From DASYPQ01 sp041488095 (GTDB lineage Bacteria; Planctomycetota; UBA1135; GCA-002686595), in assembly GCA_041488095.1 (NCBI GenBank), contig JBGPOP010000041.1, forward strand, positions 1-40,031: a stretch of DNA of 40,031 nucleotides, written 5' to 3'. The position numbers and the translations under genes are program-made. Below the pieces are notes generated by a model, which saw nothing but the letters and a program-made list of their open reading frames with translations, was not told the DNA's origin and did no database searches. The stretch's first letter is position 1. Every line of letters begins with the position of its first letter. Positions 22,587 through 31,435 of the stretch are shown here, piece by piece.

Positions 22587-24989
22587 CTACTGGATGACCG
22601 TGGTCACGACCAGCGCGTTCGGCTCGAGCCCGCTCGCCTTGGGCGTCCCGAGGGTCAGCACGCCGGTCGCCGGGTCGATCCGGAAGAGCGACACGTCGTT
22701 CGAGCCGCTGTTGGAGGCGTAGAGATATCGTCCCGAGCCATCCAGATCGAGGTCGCTTGGATGCAGGCCGTCCTGGTACTGCGTGGCCGGCACCAGGAGC
22801 TTGCCCGTGGCTGCATCGATCGAGAAGGCCGACACGTGCCCGGTCCCGGTGGGGTCGTAGTAGCAGACGTAGGTGAACCGCCCGTCCGGCGTGATCGCGA
22901 TCGAGGTCGGGTCGAGGCCGCTGTTGCCAGCTCCTCCCGGCACGATCGTCAGATCGCCGGTCGCGGCGTCGATCGTGAAGGTCACGACCGCGTTCGCGCT
23001 GCTCAGCACGGCGTACAGGGCGCGCTTGTAGGGGTGGAAACCCAGAGCCGTGACGCCCGCGGCGGAGGAGGAGCCCAGATCGGTGAGCGTGCCGTCGGTC
23101 GGCGAGATGCGCATGCCGGTGACCGTCGCCGAGCCCTGGGTCGTCCCCTTGCTGGCGACGTACAGGAACGTCCCCGTCGGCTCGCATTCGGCCCACAGCG
23201 CCAGGTCCCCGACCTGATGCGTATCGGCCAAGCTGAGCGAGCCGTCGTTCTGGTTGATGACCCACGTCGTCACCCAACCGTCGCTGGGGTTCGCGACGTC
23301 GCGCGTGGTGACGTACAGGAAGCGTCCGGACTGATCCACGGTCGCGTGGGTCGGCTTGCCGGAGACCGGAGCGGGGGTGCCCACGGCCGCCAGCACGCCG
23401 TTCGTCGCGTTGATCGTGTAGGTCCCGATGCTGCGCCCCTCCTGGTTGGCGACGTACAGGAAGCGGTGCAGCGGATCGGTCGCCACGGAGACCGGCCGAC
23501 TGTCGGTGAGGGGAGGGTTGCCCACTTCGGTCAGGACGCCCGTCGAGGATGCGATCGTGTAGGTCGGAATCTCGTCGGAGCTCGAGGCGGCCACGTGCAC
23601 GAAGCGCGGCACGCGGGTCACCGGGTGCGCGCCCTGGGCGAACCCGATGTGGGTCGCCGCGGCGCGCGTGGCCAGCCCCTCCTCGAGGGCGAGGCCACCA
23701 GTCGCCTCATTGATGCGGTACTGGGCCAAGCCCTGCGAGACGCTGTTCAGCACGTACACGAACTGCCCCGACGGATCGGTCTGGACGGCGTCCGGAGCCG
23801 TCCCCGCGGCGACCGTGCTGACCAGCGTGAGGTCGCCGGTCGCTTGATCGACCGCGAAGCACGAGACCGAGTTTCCATTCAGGTTGGCCACGTAGGCGAA
23901 GCGTCCGGTCGGATCCACCGACACCGACACGGGGCGATCGCCGGTGATACGGGCCTGGCGCAGGGTCAGTGCACCCGTGACCAGGTCGTAGTTCAGAGGG
24001 ATCACGAAGTCGAATCGCTCCCCACTCACGTACACGGCGTTCTTGGTCGGGTCGACCACCACATCGGTGGGCTGCGAGCCGTTGAGCGAGACCGAAGGAG
24101 TCGGCGACGTGACCGCCCCCGTGACGGGGTCGATCTGGTAGCTCTGGATGGCGCTCAGCTGCCCCGTGCCCGGGTTGCCGTGCAAGGTCACGAAGAGGAA
24201 CTTGCCCAGCGGATCCACGGCGCATGCGGAAGGCTGCACGGCGGTCGGGATCAGCTGGACGAGAGTCAGAGCCCCGGTGGTGGCGTTGATGGAGAACACA
24301 TGGAGCTGGTTCGAATTCTGGCTCGTCGCGAACAGGAACCGGCCAGCCGGATCGATGGTGACGTCGTGCGGGCCGTTGCCGAGCGCCACCGGTGCGACAG
24401 GTGTCAGCCAGCCTGTCGAGGGATCGATCGCGTAGATCGAGAGGTTGGACGTGTTCTGGTCGGCCACGTAGGCGAACCGACCGTCCGGGTGCACGGTCAT
24501 CCGCTCGGGCCCGAGCTCGCCGGACGGCGCCAGGCGGTAGCTCTCGTGGTGCAGCCGGCCGGTGTCGGCGTCCACCGTACATACGGTGATCGTCGAGTCG
24601 GTCTGGTTCAGGACGTAGGCGAAGCGCGGCGGGAGCGCCACGCTGAACTCCAGGCTCGCGGCCGTGCTGCCGGCGGAATTCCTGGCCGTCACCGTGTAGA
24701 TCGTGCGCGACGAGGCCTGCGTCGGCGTTCCCGAGATGTTGCCCGTCTGCGCATTCAGACTCAGCCCCGCGGGCAAAGCGGGCAGGACCGAGAAGTTGGA
24801 CGGGCTGCCCGAGTAGGTGGGCAGGTCGGACGCGATCGGCACGTCGACGAGGAAGATCCCGACCGTCCTGGGGAATACGAGGTTGCTGGGCGCGACGACC
24901 GGTGCGCCGCCGCCGCCGCCGCCCCCCCCGCCACAGGCCGCCAGCGCCAGAAGTGCCAACGTGCCCAGTCGGCGTTGAATGTTGCTCAT
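22587..24989 (-). CDS. beta-propeller (lactonase-like, YVTN-type) lipoprotein with Ig-like N-terminal domain
   Basis: The protein is 800 aa from ATG 24989; an ATG five codons upstream is possible. The signal peptide ends in a lipobox, LLALAAC, followed by eight or nine glycines that tether the domain to the membrane. Residues about 35-120 form a putative-Ig domain (PAGLSLNAQTGNISGTPTQ, then TYTVTARNSAG-like strands). The rest has at least twelve blade-like repeats of the pattern DPxGRFxYVAN...I...TG.L, enough for two propellers. The family includes 6-phosphogluconolactonase-like proteins, but catalytic residues are not evident. Binding or scaffolding at the envelope is more likely. Confidence 0.85.
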   Translation of the reverse strand: MSNIQRRLGTLALLALAACGGGGGGGGGAPVVAPSNLVFPRTVGIFLVDVPIASDLPTYSGSPSNFSVLPALPAGLSLNAQTGNISGTPTQASSRTIYTVTARNSAGSTAASLEFSVALPPRFAYVLNQTDSTITVCTVDADTGRLHHESYRLAPSGELGPERMTVHPDGRFAYVADQNTSNLSIYAIDPSTGWLTPVAPVALGNGPHDVTIDPAGRFLFATSQNSNQLHVFSINATTGALTLVQLIPTAVQPSACAVDPLGKFLFVTLHGNPGTGQLSAIQSYQIDPVTGAVTSPTPSVSLNGSQPTDVVVDPTKNAVYVSGERFDFVIPLNYDLVTGALTLRQARITGDRPVSVSVDPTGRFAYVANLNGNSVSCFAVDQATGDLTLVSTVAAGTAPDAVQTDPSGQFVYVLNSVSQGLAQYRINEATGGLALEEGLATRAAATHIGFAQGAHPVTRVPRFVHVAASSSDEIPTYTIASSTGVLTEVGNPPLTDSRPVSVATDPLHRFLYVANQEGRSIGTYTINATNGVLAAVGTPAPVSGKPTHATVDQSGRFLYVTTRDVANPSDGWVTTWVINQNDGSLSLADTHQVGDLALWAECEPTGTFLYVASKGTTQGSATVTGMRISPTDGTLTDLGSSSAAGVTALGFHPYKRALYAVLSSANAVVTFTIDAATGDLTIVPGGAGNSGLDPTSIAITPDGRFTYVCYYDPTGTGHVSAFSIDAATGKLLVPATQYQDGLHPSDLDLDGSGRYLYASNSGSNDVSLFRIDPATGVLTLGTPKASGLEPNALVVTTVIQ

Positions 24990-25282
24990 GGTTGATTCTC
25001 TCATGCCGCAGAGTCCCCTCCCGGCAGGCCACGAGGCGCGCGCACGTCAGGCGGTGATGTCTTCCTGTCCGTCGCGGCCGCGCGGTATCGGCCGGGCTGG
25101 AACCGGTTTCGGCCCGGGTTTGCCTGGCCCCGGGAGCCCCGGCCTCGCCCCTGCTTGGGCTCGGCTCCGGGGCCGTTCCGACCAATCATACCCTGCCATT
25201 CCCCGCAAGGGGGATTCTTCGACCTCGGGCCCGGGACGGGATCGCGCCCGGAAAGGACTTCCGGCTCGCCTGCGCGGGGCTC

Positions 25283-26611
25283 TCAGGAACCGCGAGCGGC
25301 GCGCTCGAGGATCCGCTTCGCCAGCGCCCGCGACTTGATCACGCACTGGTCGGAGTTGTCGTAGTCGAAGCGCCCGAAGCGGCCGAGGGGGAGGATGCCC
25401 GCGTTCTCGAGCCAGGCCAAGGCGGCGGTCCGGCGCGCGGCGAAGCCGTGGTCGAAGACGATGTAGGCGTGCCGGACGGCGCTGCGGTCGTGGAAGAGGA
25501 TCTCGCCGCGCGCGAGGAGGCCGGCGCTCACGAGGCCGGCGGTCACCTGCTCTTCGACCTCGGATCCGGGGGAGCGTGCGCCGCCGGGGACGGTGACTTC
25601 GCAGAGGAAGGAGCTCTTGCCGGCGGGAGCATTGCCCGAAGAATAATTCGACATGTAGGTGACGCGGTTCGCGGGGCCCTGGGACTCGTGGGGGAGGTAG
25701 ACCCAGGAGAGATCGGGGTGCTGAGGCCGGTCGAGGGCGAGGAGGATGCAGACGAGGCCGTTGTACTGGAGGCCGGTCATCGCGTCGGCGATCTCGCGCG
25801 GCATGTCGCGCAGGATCCTGGGCAGGTCCGTGAGAGGCAGCGTGCTGACGACGAGGTCGAACTCCTCGCTGTTCACGCGCCAGGACGAGCCCTTGCGGGA
25901 GATCTCGGCGACGGGCGTCTTCAGGCGGACGCGCGGGAGGACCCTCGACGCGATGCCGTCGGTGATCGCCTGGAACCCGCCGCGTTTCGGGTAGTAGAAG
26001 ATCGATTGGTGGGTGTAGCCCTCGGTGCGGATGCCGACGGAGGCGCGGAGGACGTCGTCGATCGGAGCGTCGGGGACGCGGCCGGCGACCCAGTCGCTCG
26101 TCAGGTGGGAGAGGTCGCGCTTCCAAACCTTGACGTTGTAGGGGTCCATGAAGTGCTCGGCGATGCCGTCGCCGAAGCGCCAGCGGATCCAGGCGCGGAA
26201 ATCGGCAGGCGCGGTCGAGCCGTCGACCTGGCGGCGGTGCCACGCGACGACGTAGCCCTTCAGGCACTCGAAATTGGCCTTGGGAGGGAGGTCGCCGAGG
26301 CCATTCTCGAAAGGGTAGTGGACGAAGCGGTCCTCGAAGCGGATGCAGGTGTTGCGGTCCTTCTTGACGAAGGCCTTGTCGCCGCCGGCGCAGTCCTTCA
26401 TCCACTGCATCGCGGAGGCGTCCTTGCTGTAGAGGATGTGGCCGCCCGCGATGTCGTAGGTGAAGCCGTCCACGGTCTGGCTCTGGCACAGGCCGCCGAC
26501 GTGGTCGCTGGATTCGAAGATGTGGATCGAACGCTCGTCGAGACCGCCCTCGACGAGGAAGCGCGCGAGCGAGAGGCCGGAGACTCCGGCGCCGAGGATG
26601 GCGATCTTCAA
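25283..26611 (-). CDS. FAD-dependent oxidoreductase, UDP-galactopyranose mutase/protoporphyrinogen-oxidase-like
   Basis: The protein is 442 aa starting with TTG 26611; the start is supported because the Rossmann motif MKIAILGAGVSGLSLA begins immediately. FAD binding continues with HIFESSDHVGGLCQSQ. VHYPFENGLGDLPP near residues 96-110 and GGHILYSKD resemble the Glf/UDP-galactopyranose mutase branch. The C-terminal FAD loop is GRFGRFDYDNSDQCVIKS. The likely role is oxidation or isomerisation in cell-surface sugar metabolism, but the substrate is unproven and no glycosyltransferase is adjacent. About 290 bp (24990-25282) without a recognisable gene lie between it and the beta-propeller gene. Confidence 0.8.
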   Translation of the reverse strand: MKIAILGAGVSGLSLARFLVEGGLDERSIHIFESSDHVGGLCQSQTVDGFTYDIAGGHILYSKDASAMQWMKDCAGGDKAFVKKDRNTCIRFEDRFVHYPFENGLGDLPPKANFECLKGYVVAWHRRQVDGSTAPADFRAWIRWRFGDGIAEHFMDPYNVKVWKRDLSHLTSDWVAGRVPDAPIDDVLRASVGIRTEGYTHQSIFYYPKRGGFQAITDGIASRVLPRVRLKTPVAEISRKGSSWRVNSEEFDLVVSTLPLTDLPRILRDMPREIADAMTGLQYNGLVCILLALDRPQHPDLSWVYLPHESQGPANRVTYMSNYSSGNAPAGKSSFLCEVTVPGGARSPGSEVEEQVTAGLVSAGLLARGEILFHDRSAVRHAYIVFDHGFAARRTAALAWLENAGILPLGRFGRFDYDNSDQCVIKSRALAKRILERAARGS

Positions 26612-26709
26612 GGCTCTGGTCGGGTCGGGGCCGCGGGGATTCCCTTATCGGCCGGGTTCGAGGGGCGAGCACAATAGCAGCGTCGGCGGTCCCTCGACAG
26701 GCTCCTGGA

Positions 26710-27789
26710 TCAGCGCTCGCGCACGAGATCCTGCATCTGCAGGCCCGAGCGCTCGATCGCTGGCCCTGCCTCGGCCAGCCAGCGCCGGCCGTCGGACACG
26801 TAACCCGCCGTCGGACGCAGACCCGGCTGCAGCGACCCGAAGTAGGTGTTGAAAGCGCGCATGCAGGTCTCGCGCGCGTACTTGGCCAGGCACGAGGCCA
26901 GGGCGACGGCGAACGAGGCGCTCTCGGCGCGCTCGGCGAAGGCGACTCGCATCCGGCGCGGCGCGCCCGCACCTCCGCTGCGCTCGACCACTGCGTACTC
27001 CGAGCGCGCGCGCTGTTCGCACAGGGTCGCGACGCGCGCCTCAGGGAAGGTCTCGCTGAGCAGCGCCGCGTAGCGCATGCGTCCTCCGTGTCGGTCGACG
27101 AGGAGGTCCAGGCCCTCGCGCGCGTGCTCGCTCCAAAGATGCCGCAGCACGGTCGCAGAGAGGTCCCAGTGCGTGCGGCTCTTGTTCGAGGTGCGCGCAA
27201 AGGACGAGTTCAGCTCGACGACCGGGAGCACGCGCGCTCCGGCCGCACAGACCTCGACTTCGATGCGGCGCAACTCGCCGTCCAGGACTGCGACCGTGCG
27301 ATCGAGCCCCCCCTCGTCGGCGTACAGCGGCAGGCGACGAGGCAGAAAGGGGAACCACGGCTCCGTCTCGAGCGCAACCTCGCCCCTCAGCTCCGCCGGA
27401 GTCCGCGCGAGCATCTCCCGAGCGCTCACCGGAGGGCGCCGCGAGTGCGCGCGCAGCGCCAGGAAGGCGAGAGCGCTCGCCTCCAGCCGAGCTTCTCCGC
27501 GGGGGTTGCGCGCGAAGACGACCTTGGAGTCCGCGACGACGAGGCGAGCTCCCTGGAGCTGTCCATCCTGTCCGGGATCGCGCGAGACGACCGTGTCGAG
27601 CGCGCGCCAGAGATCGAGGTCTGGCGCCGGAACCCGGAACGCGCTGAAGCCGATCGTGAGCGGCCCGAGCAGCGGACCGAGGCCCGCCTCGTCGACACCG
27701 GCGACCACGTGCGCGGGCGGAAGCTCCTCCTCCCTCGGGAACGGCAGCGCTCTCCCCGCGGCCTCCCGCGCGCGCGCCGAGGATCTCAT
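26710..27789 (-). CDS. divergent RNase HII-like protein
   Basis: The protein is 359 aa, with its start overlapping the lgt stop by 4 bp. Sequence motifs echo RNase HII. AGVDEAGLGPLLGPL (Asp33, Glu34) matches GxDEAGRGPxxGP, VVADSK (Asp87) matches the DSK motif, LLVDRHGGR stands where IDG normally sits, and SCLAKYARETCMRAF matches ASxxAKVxRD with Glu replacing the last Asp. True RNase HII is about 200 aa; here an insertion of about 100 residues separates the DSK block from the next acidic motif. Nuclease activity on RNA-DNA hybrids is possible but unproven. The conserved acidic residues argue against a dead protein. Confidence 0.7.
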   Translation of the reverse strand: MRSSARAREAAGRALPFPREEELPPAHVVAGVDEAGLGPLLGPLTIGFSAFRVPAPDLDLWRALDTVVSRDPGQDGQLQGARLVVADSKVVFARNPRGEARLEASALAFLALRAHSRRPPVSAREMLARTPAELRGEVALETEPWFPFLPRRLPLYADEGGLDRTVAVLDGELRRIEVEVCAAGARVLPVVELNSSFARTSNKSRTHWDLSATVLRHLWSEHAREGLDLLVDRHGGRMRYAALLSETFPEARVATLCEQRARSEYAVVERSGGAGAPRRMRVAFAERAESASFAVALASCLAKYARETCMRAFNTYFGSLQPGLRPTAGYVSDGRRWLAEAGPAIERSGLQMQDLVRER

Positions 27790-28643
27790 CGGCCCTGCGG
27801 AAGGTCGCTGCGCCCGCGGTTCTTGAAGAGCATGGCGATCGCAAAGAGGGCCGTCACGATCGAGATCAGCTGCGCCGTCGAGACCGCGCCGCCGAACCAC
27901 ACGCCGCGCACCTCGTCGCCGCGGAACACCTCGACCACCGAACGCAGCACCGCGTAAGCGAAGAGCGCCCACAGCGCAACCTGCCCCGCGTAGCGGCGGT
28001 GCTTGAGGACCTGCCAGCCGATGAACGCGACGACCAGCGCCTTGGCGCTCATCCACGGCTGCGTCGCCCACAGCAGCTTGCCGGCGTTCTCGTAGCCGAA
28101 CAGGCTCCCCTCGGGCAACGGGTTGGGCACGCGCAACGTGATCGGGAAGGGCAGGTGCGCGAACCGATCGGGCACGACGCGCCCGTAGTCGTCGCCGACG
28201 AGCAGGCAGCCGACGCGCCCGATCGCCTGCCCGACGAAGCCCGCCACCAGCCCCAGGTCGAGCGCGTGCACGGCGCGCACCTTCTCGCGCCGCGCGCACC
28301 ACATGCCGCCCAGGATCCCGCCGAACATCCCGCCGTACATGACCAGACCGCCCTCCCACACGGCGAAGATCTTGAATGGGCTCGACAGGAACTCCTCCCC
28401 GACTCCCGAGCCGCGGGCGATTTCGACCCCGACGTACATCAAGCGCGCGCCGACGACCACGCCGGCGAGCACCCACACCGTGACCCGCGAGTAGCGCACG
28501 GGGTCGCCCTTCTTGTCGTCGCCGTAGCGCTCGGCCAGCTTGCCGAGGAGCCAGGAGCCCACCAGGAACCCGATCGCGAGCATCACGCCGAAGCTGCGGA
28601 GTGGAAAGCCCAGGCCCGGGATCTTGAACAGGATGGGATGCAT
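27786..28643 (-). CDS. lgt: prolipoprotein diacylglyceryl transferase
   Basis: The protein is 285 aa from ATG 28643. It transfers diacylglycerol to the lipobox Cys of prolipoproteins in the inner membrane. MHPILFKIPGLGFPLRSFGVMLAIGF is the typical first helix. GARLMYV, WEGGLVMYGGMFGGILGG and GQAIGRVGCLLVGDDYGRV (the Lgt signature, with Cys in place of the common Asn) follow. There are about seven transmembrane helices. The gene is divergent from the Pus10 gene 185 bp away, so each has its own promoter region. The window contains at least two genes encoding likely substrates (the lipoproteins at 10124 and 22587). Confidence 0.92.
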   Translation of the reverse strand: MHPILFKIPGLGFPLRSFGVMLAIGFLVGSWLLGKLAERYGDDKKGDPVRYSRVTVWVLAGVVVGARLMYVGVEIARGSGVGEEFLSSPFKIFAVWEGGLVMYGGMFGGILGGMWCARREKVRAVHALDLGLVAGFVGQAIGRVGCLLVGDDYGRVVPDRFAHLPFPITLRVPNPLPEGSLFGYENAGKLLWATQPWMSAKALVVAFIGWQVLKHRRYAGQVALWALFAYAVLRSVVEVFRGDEVRGVWFGGAVSTAQLISIVTALFAIAMLFKNRGRSDLPQGR

Positions 28644-28828
28644 CAGCGCCCTGGCCTCGCGGATTGTAGGGAGAGCGGAGCGGCAACTGGAAGCGCGAGC
28701 CATCCGGCCGTCGCGATTCCCTCCGCCGCTTGCCCGGACGCGGCGGATCGCTATCCTCTCCGGCCCTGTTCTCCCCGAGACGGGCCGGAAAGGACGTTCG
28801 AGTCGTCCCCCCTGCGAGGTGAAGTCCG

Positions 28829-29686
28829 ATGAGCGACGCCGAGAAACCCAAGCTGCCGAACACCAAGGTCTACGTCGAGGGCCGCTACCGGAAGCTCTCG
28901 CGCGACCTGCCGCAGACCGTGTTCTTCTGCCCGGTGTGCAAAGGTCACCCGCGCCGGCGCAGAGGCTGCGAGCGCTGTGAGGGATTCGGCAAGCTGACGC
29001 GCGAGTCGGTGCAGGAGCTCGTCGGCTGGGTCGCTGGCGCGGCCTTCAAGACGCGCAAGAACAAGTTCCACGGCGCGGGCCGCGAGGACATCGACGTGCG
29101 CATGCTCGGTGAGGGTCGGCCGTTCGTGCTCGAGATGGTCAACCCCAAGTGCCTCGATGTCGACCTGGCTGCGGTCGAGGCCGAGATCAACCGCAGGAAC
29201 GAGGGGCGTCTGGAGGTGCGCGGCCTGCACTGGACCGAGAAGACACGAGTGCGCGCGATCAAGGAGACACCGCACGCCAAGGAGTACCAGGCGCGCGTCG
29301 CGGTCGAGGGGGATCTCCCCTCGGAGGCGGTCGAGCGCTTTCTCGGCCGGCGGATCGCCGTGACCCAGCAGACCCCCGCGCGGGTCGCGCATCGACGCGC
29401 CGACAAGGCCCGCGAGCGCTGGGTCGAGTTCGTGCAGTTCGCTCCGATCGCGGACGCCGCGGTCGAGCCGGGGACGACGCACTGGAGCGTCCGGATCCGC
29501 ACGGAGCACGGGACCTACGTCAAGGAGGTGGTCAACGGCGAGTCCGGGGGGACCTCCCCCTCTCTCGCGGACCTGCTCGGAGTGCCGTGCCGCTGCCTGG
29601 AGCTGGACGTCGTGGCGATCCTGGATGTCGAGGGTCGCGTGGAGGAGGTCCGGCGGGCGCCGGCGGCGTTCGGGGAGAACGTCTAG
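28829..29686 (+). CDS. pus10: Pus10-type tRNA pseudouridine synthase (archaeal/eukaryotic family) in a bacterium
   Basis: The protein is 285 aa. In archaea Pus10 makes pseudouridine 54/55 in the tRNA TPsiC arm. A zinc-ribbon-like CPVC-x9-CERC (Cys34, 37, 47, 50) opens the protein. The catalytic core then shows FHGAGREDIDVRMLGEGRPF, the hallmark Pus10 motif with the catalytic Asp in GRED (Asp87), and VLEMVNPK. The end THWSVRIRTEHGTYVKEVVNG...SPSLADLLGVP matches the family C-terminus. It is shorter than archaeal Pus10 (usually 400 or more aa): the Cys pairs are only nine residues apart, so most of the THUMP-containing accessory domain is missing. It is convergent with the FabZ-like gene (9-bp gap). 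Confidence 0.88.
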   Translation: MSDAEKPKLPNTKVYVEGRYRKLSRDLPQTVFFCPVCKGHPRRRRGCERCEGFGKLTRESVQELVGWVAGAAFKTRKNKFHGAGREDIDVRMLGEGRPFVLEMVNPKCLDVDLAAVEAEINRRNEGRLEVRGLHWTEKTRVRAIKETPHAKEYQARVAVEGDLPSEAVERFLGRRIAVTQQTPARVAHRRADKARERWVEFVQFAPIADAAVEPGTTHWSVRIRTEHGTYVKEVVNGESGGTSPSLADLLGVPCRCLELDVVAILDVEGRVEEVRRAPAAFGENV

Positions 29687-29695
29687 CCGGGGCGC

Positions 29696-30175
29696 CTACA
29701 CGAGCACCCCCAGGATCTCCGTCTCGAAGACCAGCTCGCGCTCGATGAACCCCTGCGCGGCGTAGGTGAACATCCGGCTGCGGATCCTCTCCGGCCTGGC
29801 TACGAAGATCATCCGGCACGGCGGCTGCACGACGCCGCGGAAGCGTGTGCCGTCCATCCCGCCAAAGCCCAAGAAGCCGCCGTCGGGGAGCGATCCCCTC
29901 TTCATGTAGTCGTACGAGCACAGCTGCGCCGCCGCTTCGCACATCAGCGCGCCGGGAAAGATCGGCCGCCCCGGGATGTGGTCGCTCGCCCACCAGTCGT
30001 CCGCGCGGATCTCCTTGAAGCCCACGATCAGCCCGCCCTCCAGGTCGAAGTGCAGGATCCCGTCGAGCAGCGCGAGCCGTCCGCGCTGCTTGATCTTCTC
30101 GAGGATGTCGTCTCGGGACGCGATCACGCGGGAGAGGTCGAGCTTCTCGAGGTCGGCGAGCGGCGCGGTCGGCAT
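29696..30175 (-). CDS. FabZ/FabA-like hotdog-fold beta-hydroxyacyl-ACP dehydratase
   Basis: The protein is 159 aa from ATG 30175. The catalytic His is in DHIPGRPIFPGALMCEAAAQLCSYD, equivalent to the FabZ HFPxxPxxPGVLxxEAxAQ motif, and the second acidic residue is the Glu of MCEAAAQ. The N-terminal extension of about 50 residues before the core and the end FIERELVFETEILGVLV are normal for stand-alone dehydratases. It likely acts in fatty-acid or envelope-lipid synthesis. It is divergent from the PLP enzyme with a 69-bp gap. Confidence 0.85.
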   Translation of the reverse strand: MPTAPLADLEKLDLSRVIASRDDILEKIKQRGRLALLDGILHFDLEGGLIVGFKEIRADDWWASDHIPGRPIFPGALMCEAAAQLCSYDYMKRGSLPDGGFLGFGGMDGTRFRGVVQPPCRMIFVARPERIRSRMFTYAAQGFIERELVFETEILGVLV

Positions 30176-30244
30176 GGGATCTCCGGGAAGGGAGGCGGGC
30201 AGTCTACGCGGGCCCGATCCCCGGGCAACCGCTACGATCCCTCC

Positions 30245-31435
30245 ATGCAGAACGCTCGCAGTCGCAGCACCCACCGACCCGCTACCCTGTGCGTCCACGC
30301 CGGCCACCGCGCAAGCCCGCACACGCCCGAGGTCGTCGCGCCGATCGCGCAGACCTCCACCTTCCTCCTCGACGACGAGGCCTACGCGCACATGCTCGGT
30401 GGCCGCGTCGAGAAGGCGCTGATCTACACGCGCATCCGCAACCCGACCCTCGACGTCGTCCAGCGCCGCCTGGCGGCGCTCGAGGGCGCCGAGGAAGGCC
30501 TGGTCTTCGCCTCGGGCATGGCGGCGATCCACTCCGTCGTGATGAGCCTCGTGAAGTCCGGCTCGCGGATCGTCGCGCACCGGGAGCTGTACGGCTCCAC
30601 CTGGGACCTGTTCGTCAATTTCCTCCCGTCCCTCGGGATCGAGACGGTCCTCGCCGACCTCAACGACGAAGGCGCGCGTTCGCGCGCGCTCTCCGGCGGC
30701 GCCGCGGTGGTCTACTGCGAGAGCATCAGCAACCCGACCCTGTGCGTCGCCGACATCCCCGCGATCGCGCAAGCTGCGCACGCCGCGGGCGGCAAGCTCG
30801 TCGTCGACGCGACCTTTGCGACGCCCATCCTCCAGCGCCCGCTCGAGCTGGGTGCCGACGTCGTCGTCCACTCCGCGACGAAGTACCTCGCCGGCCACTC
30901 CGACCTGATCGGCGGGGCGGCCTGCGGGAGCGCGGCTCTGGTCCGCGGCGCGTTCCGCTGGCTGCAGCTCGGCGGCGGGTGCATGGACCCACACGCGGCC
31001 TTCCTGCTCGACCGCGGGATCAAGACGCTTCCGCTGCGCATGCATGCCCACGTCGAGAACGCGCAGCGACTCGCCGCCTGGCTCTCGAAGCATCCGCGCG
31101 TCGCAAGCGTCCTCTACCCGGGCCTCGAGAGCCACGCCAGCCACGCGCTCGCCGCGAAGCTCCTCGCCGCCCCGGGCGGGATGCTCTCCTTCGCCGTCCG
31201 CGGCGGCGACGACGGCGCACTGCGCTTCGTCCGCAGGCTTGCTCTGGCTCTCGAGGCCTCGAGCCTGGGCGGTGTCGAGACGCTCGTCAGCCTGCCGTTC
31301 AACACCTCGCACGTGAAGATGTCCGAGCCCGAACGGACCGCCGCGGGCATCCCGCCGGGTCTCGTGCGCGTCTCGGTCGGCATCGAGGACGTCGAGGACC
31401 TGATCGCGGATTTCGCGCAGGCCCTGGCGGGCTAG
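30245..31435 (+). CDS. PLP-dependent Cys/Met metabolism enzyme (cystathionine gamma-synthase/lyase or methionine gamma-lyase type)
   Basis: The protein is 396 aa. Its fold is PLP transferase type I, Cys/Met-metabolism family. TLCVHAGHR..PHTPEVVAPIAQTSTF is the family opening, YTRIRNPTLDVVQRRLAALEGAEEGLVFASGMAAI binds the cofactor phosphate, and VVDATFATPILQRPLELGADVVVHSATKYLAGHSD carries the PLP Lys213. The Tyr of YTRIRNPT is the usual catalytic partner. The reaction (gamma-synthase, gamma-lyase or O-acetylhomoserine sulfhydrylase) cannot be separated by sequence alone. The stop overlaps the convergent gene at a CTAG. Confidence 0.9.
   Translation: MQNARSRSTHRPATLCVHAGHRASPHTPEVVAPIAQTSTFLLDDEAYAHMLGGRVEKALIYTRIRNPTLDVVQRRLAALEGAEEGLVFASGMAAIHSVVMSLVKSGSRIVAHRELYGSTWDLFVNFLPSLGIETVLADLNDEGARSRALSGGAAVVYCESISNPTLCVADIPAIAQAAHAAGGKLVVDATFATPILQRPLELGADVVVHSATKYLAGHSDLIGGAACGSAALVRGAFRWLQLGGGCMDPHAAFLLDRGIKTLPLRMHAHVENAQRLAAWLSKHPRVASVLYPGLESHASHALAAKLLAAPGGMLSFAVRGGDDGALRFVRRLALALEASSLGGVETLVSLPFNTSHVKMSEPERTAAGIPPGLVRVSVGIEDVEDLIADFAQALAG

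Noticed and set aside
24900..24935. Run of GCC/CCC repeats as a sequencing artefact or microsatellite of interest
   Set aside because: It encodes a poly-Gly linker directly after a lipobox Cys, a common arrangement in bacterial lipoproteins.
22032..24995. 987-aa ORF on the plus strand
   Set aside because: It is antisense to ggt and the beta-propeller lipoprotein, whose repeats explain its apparent periodicity.
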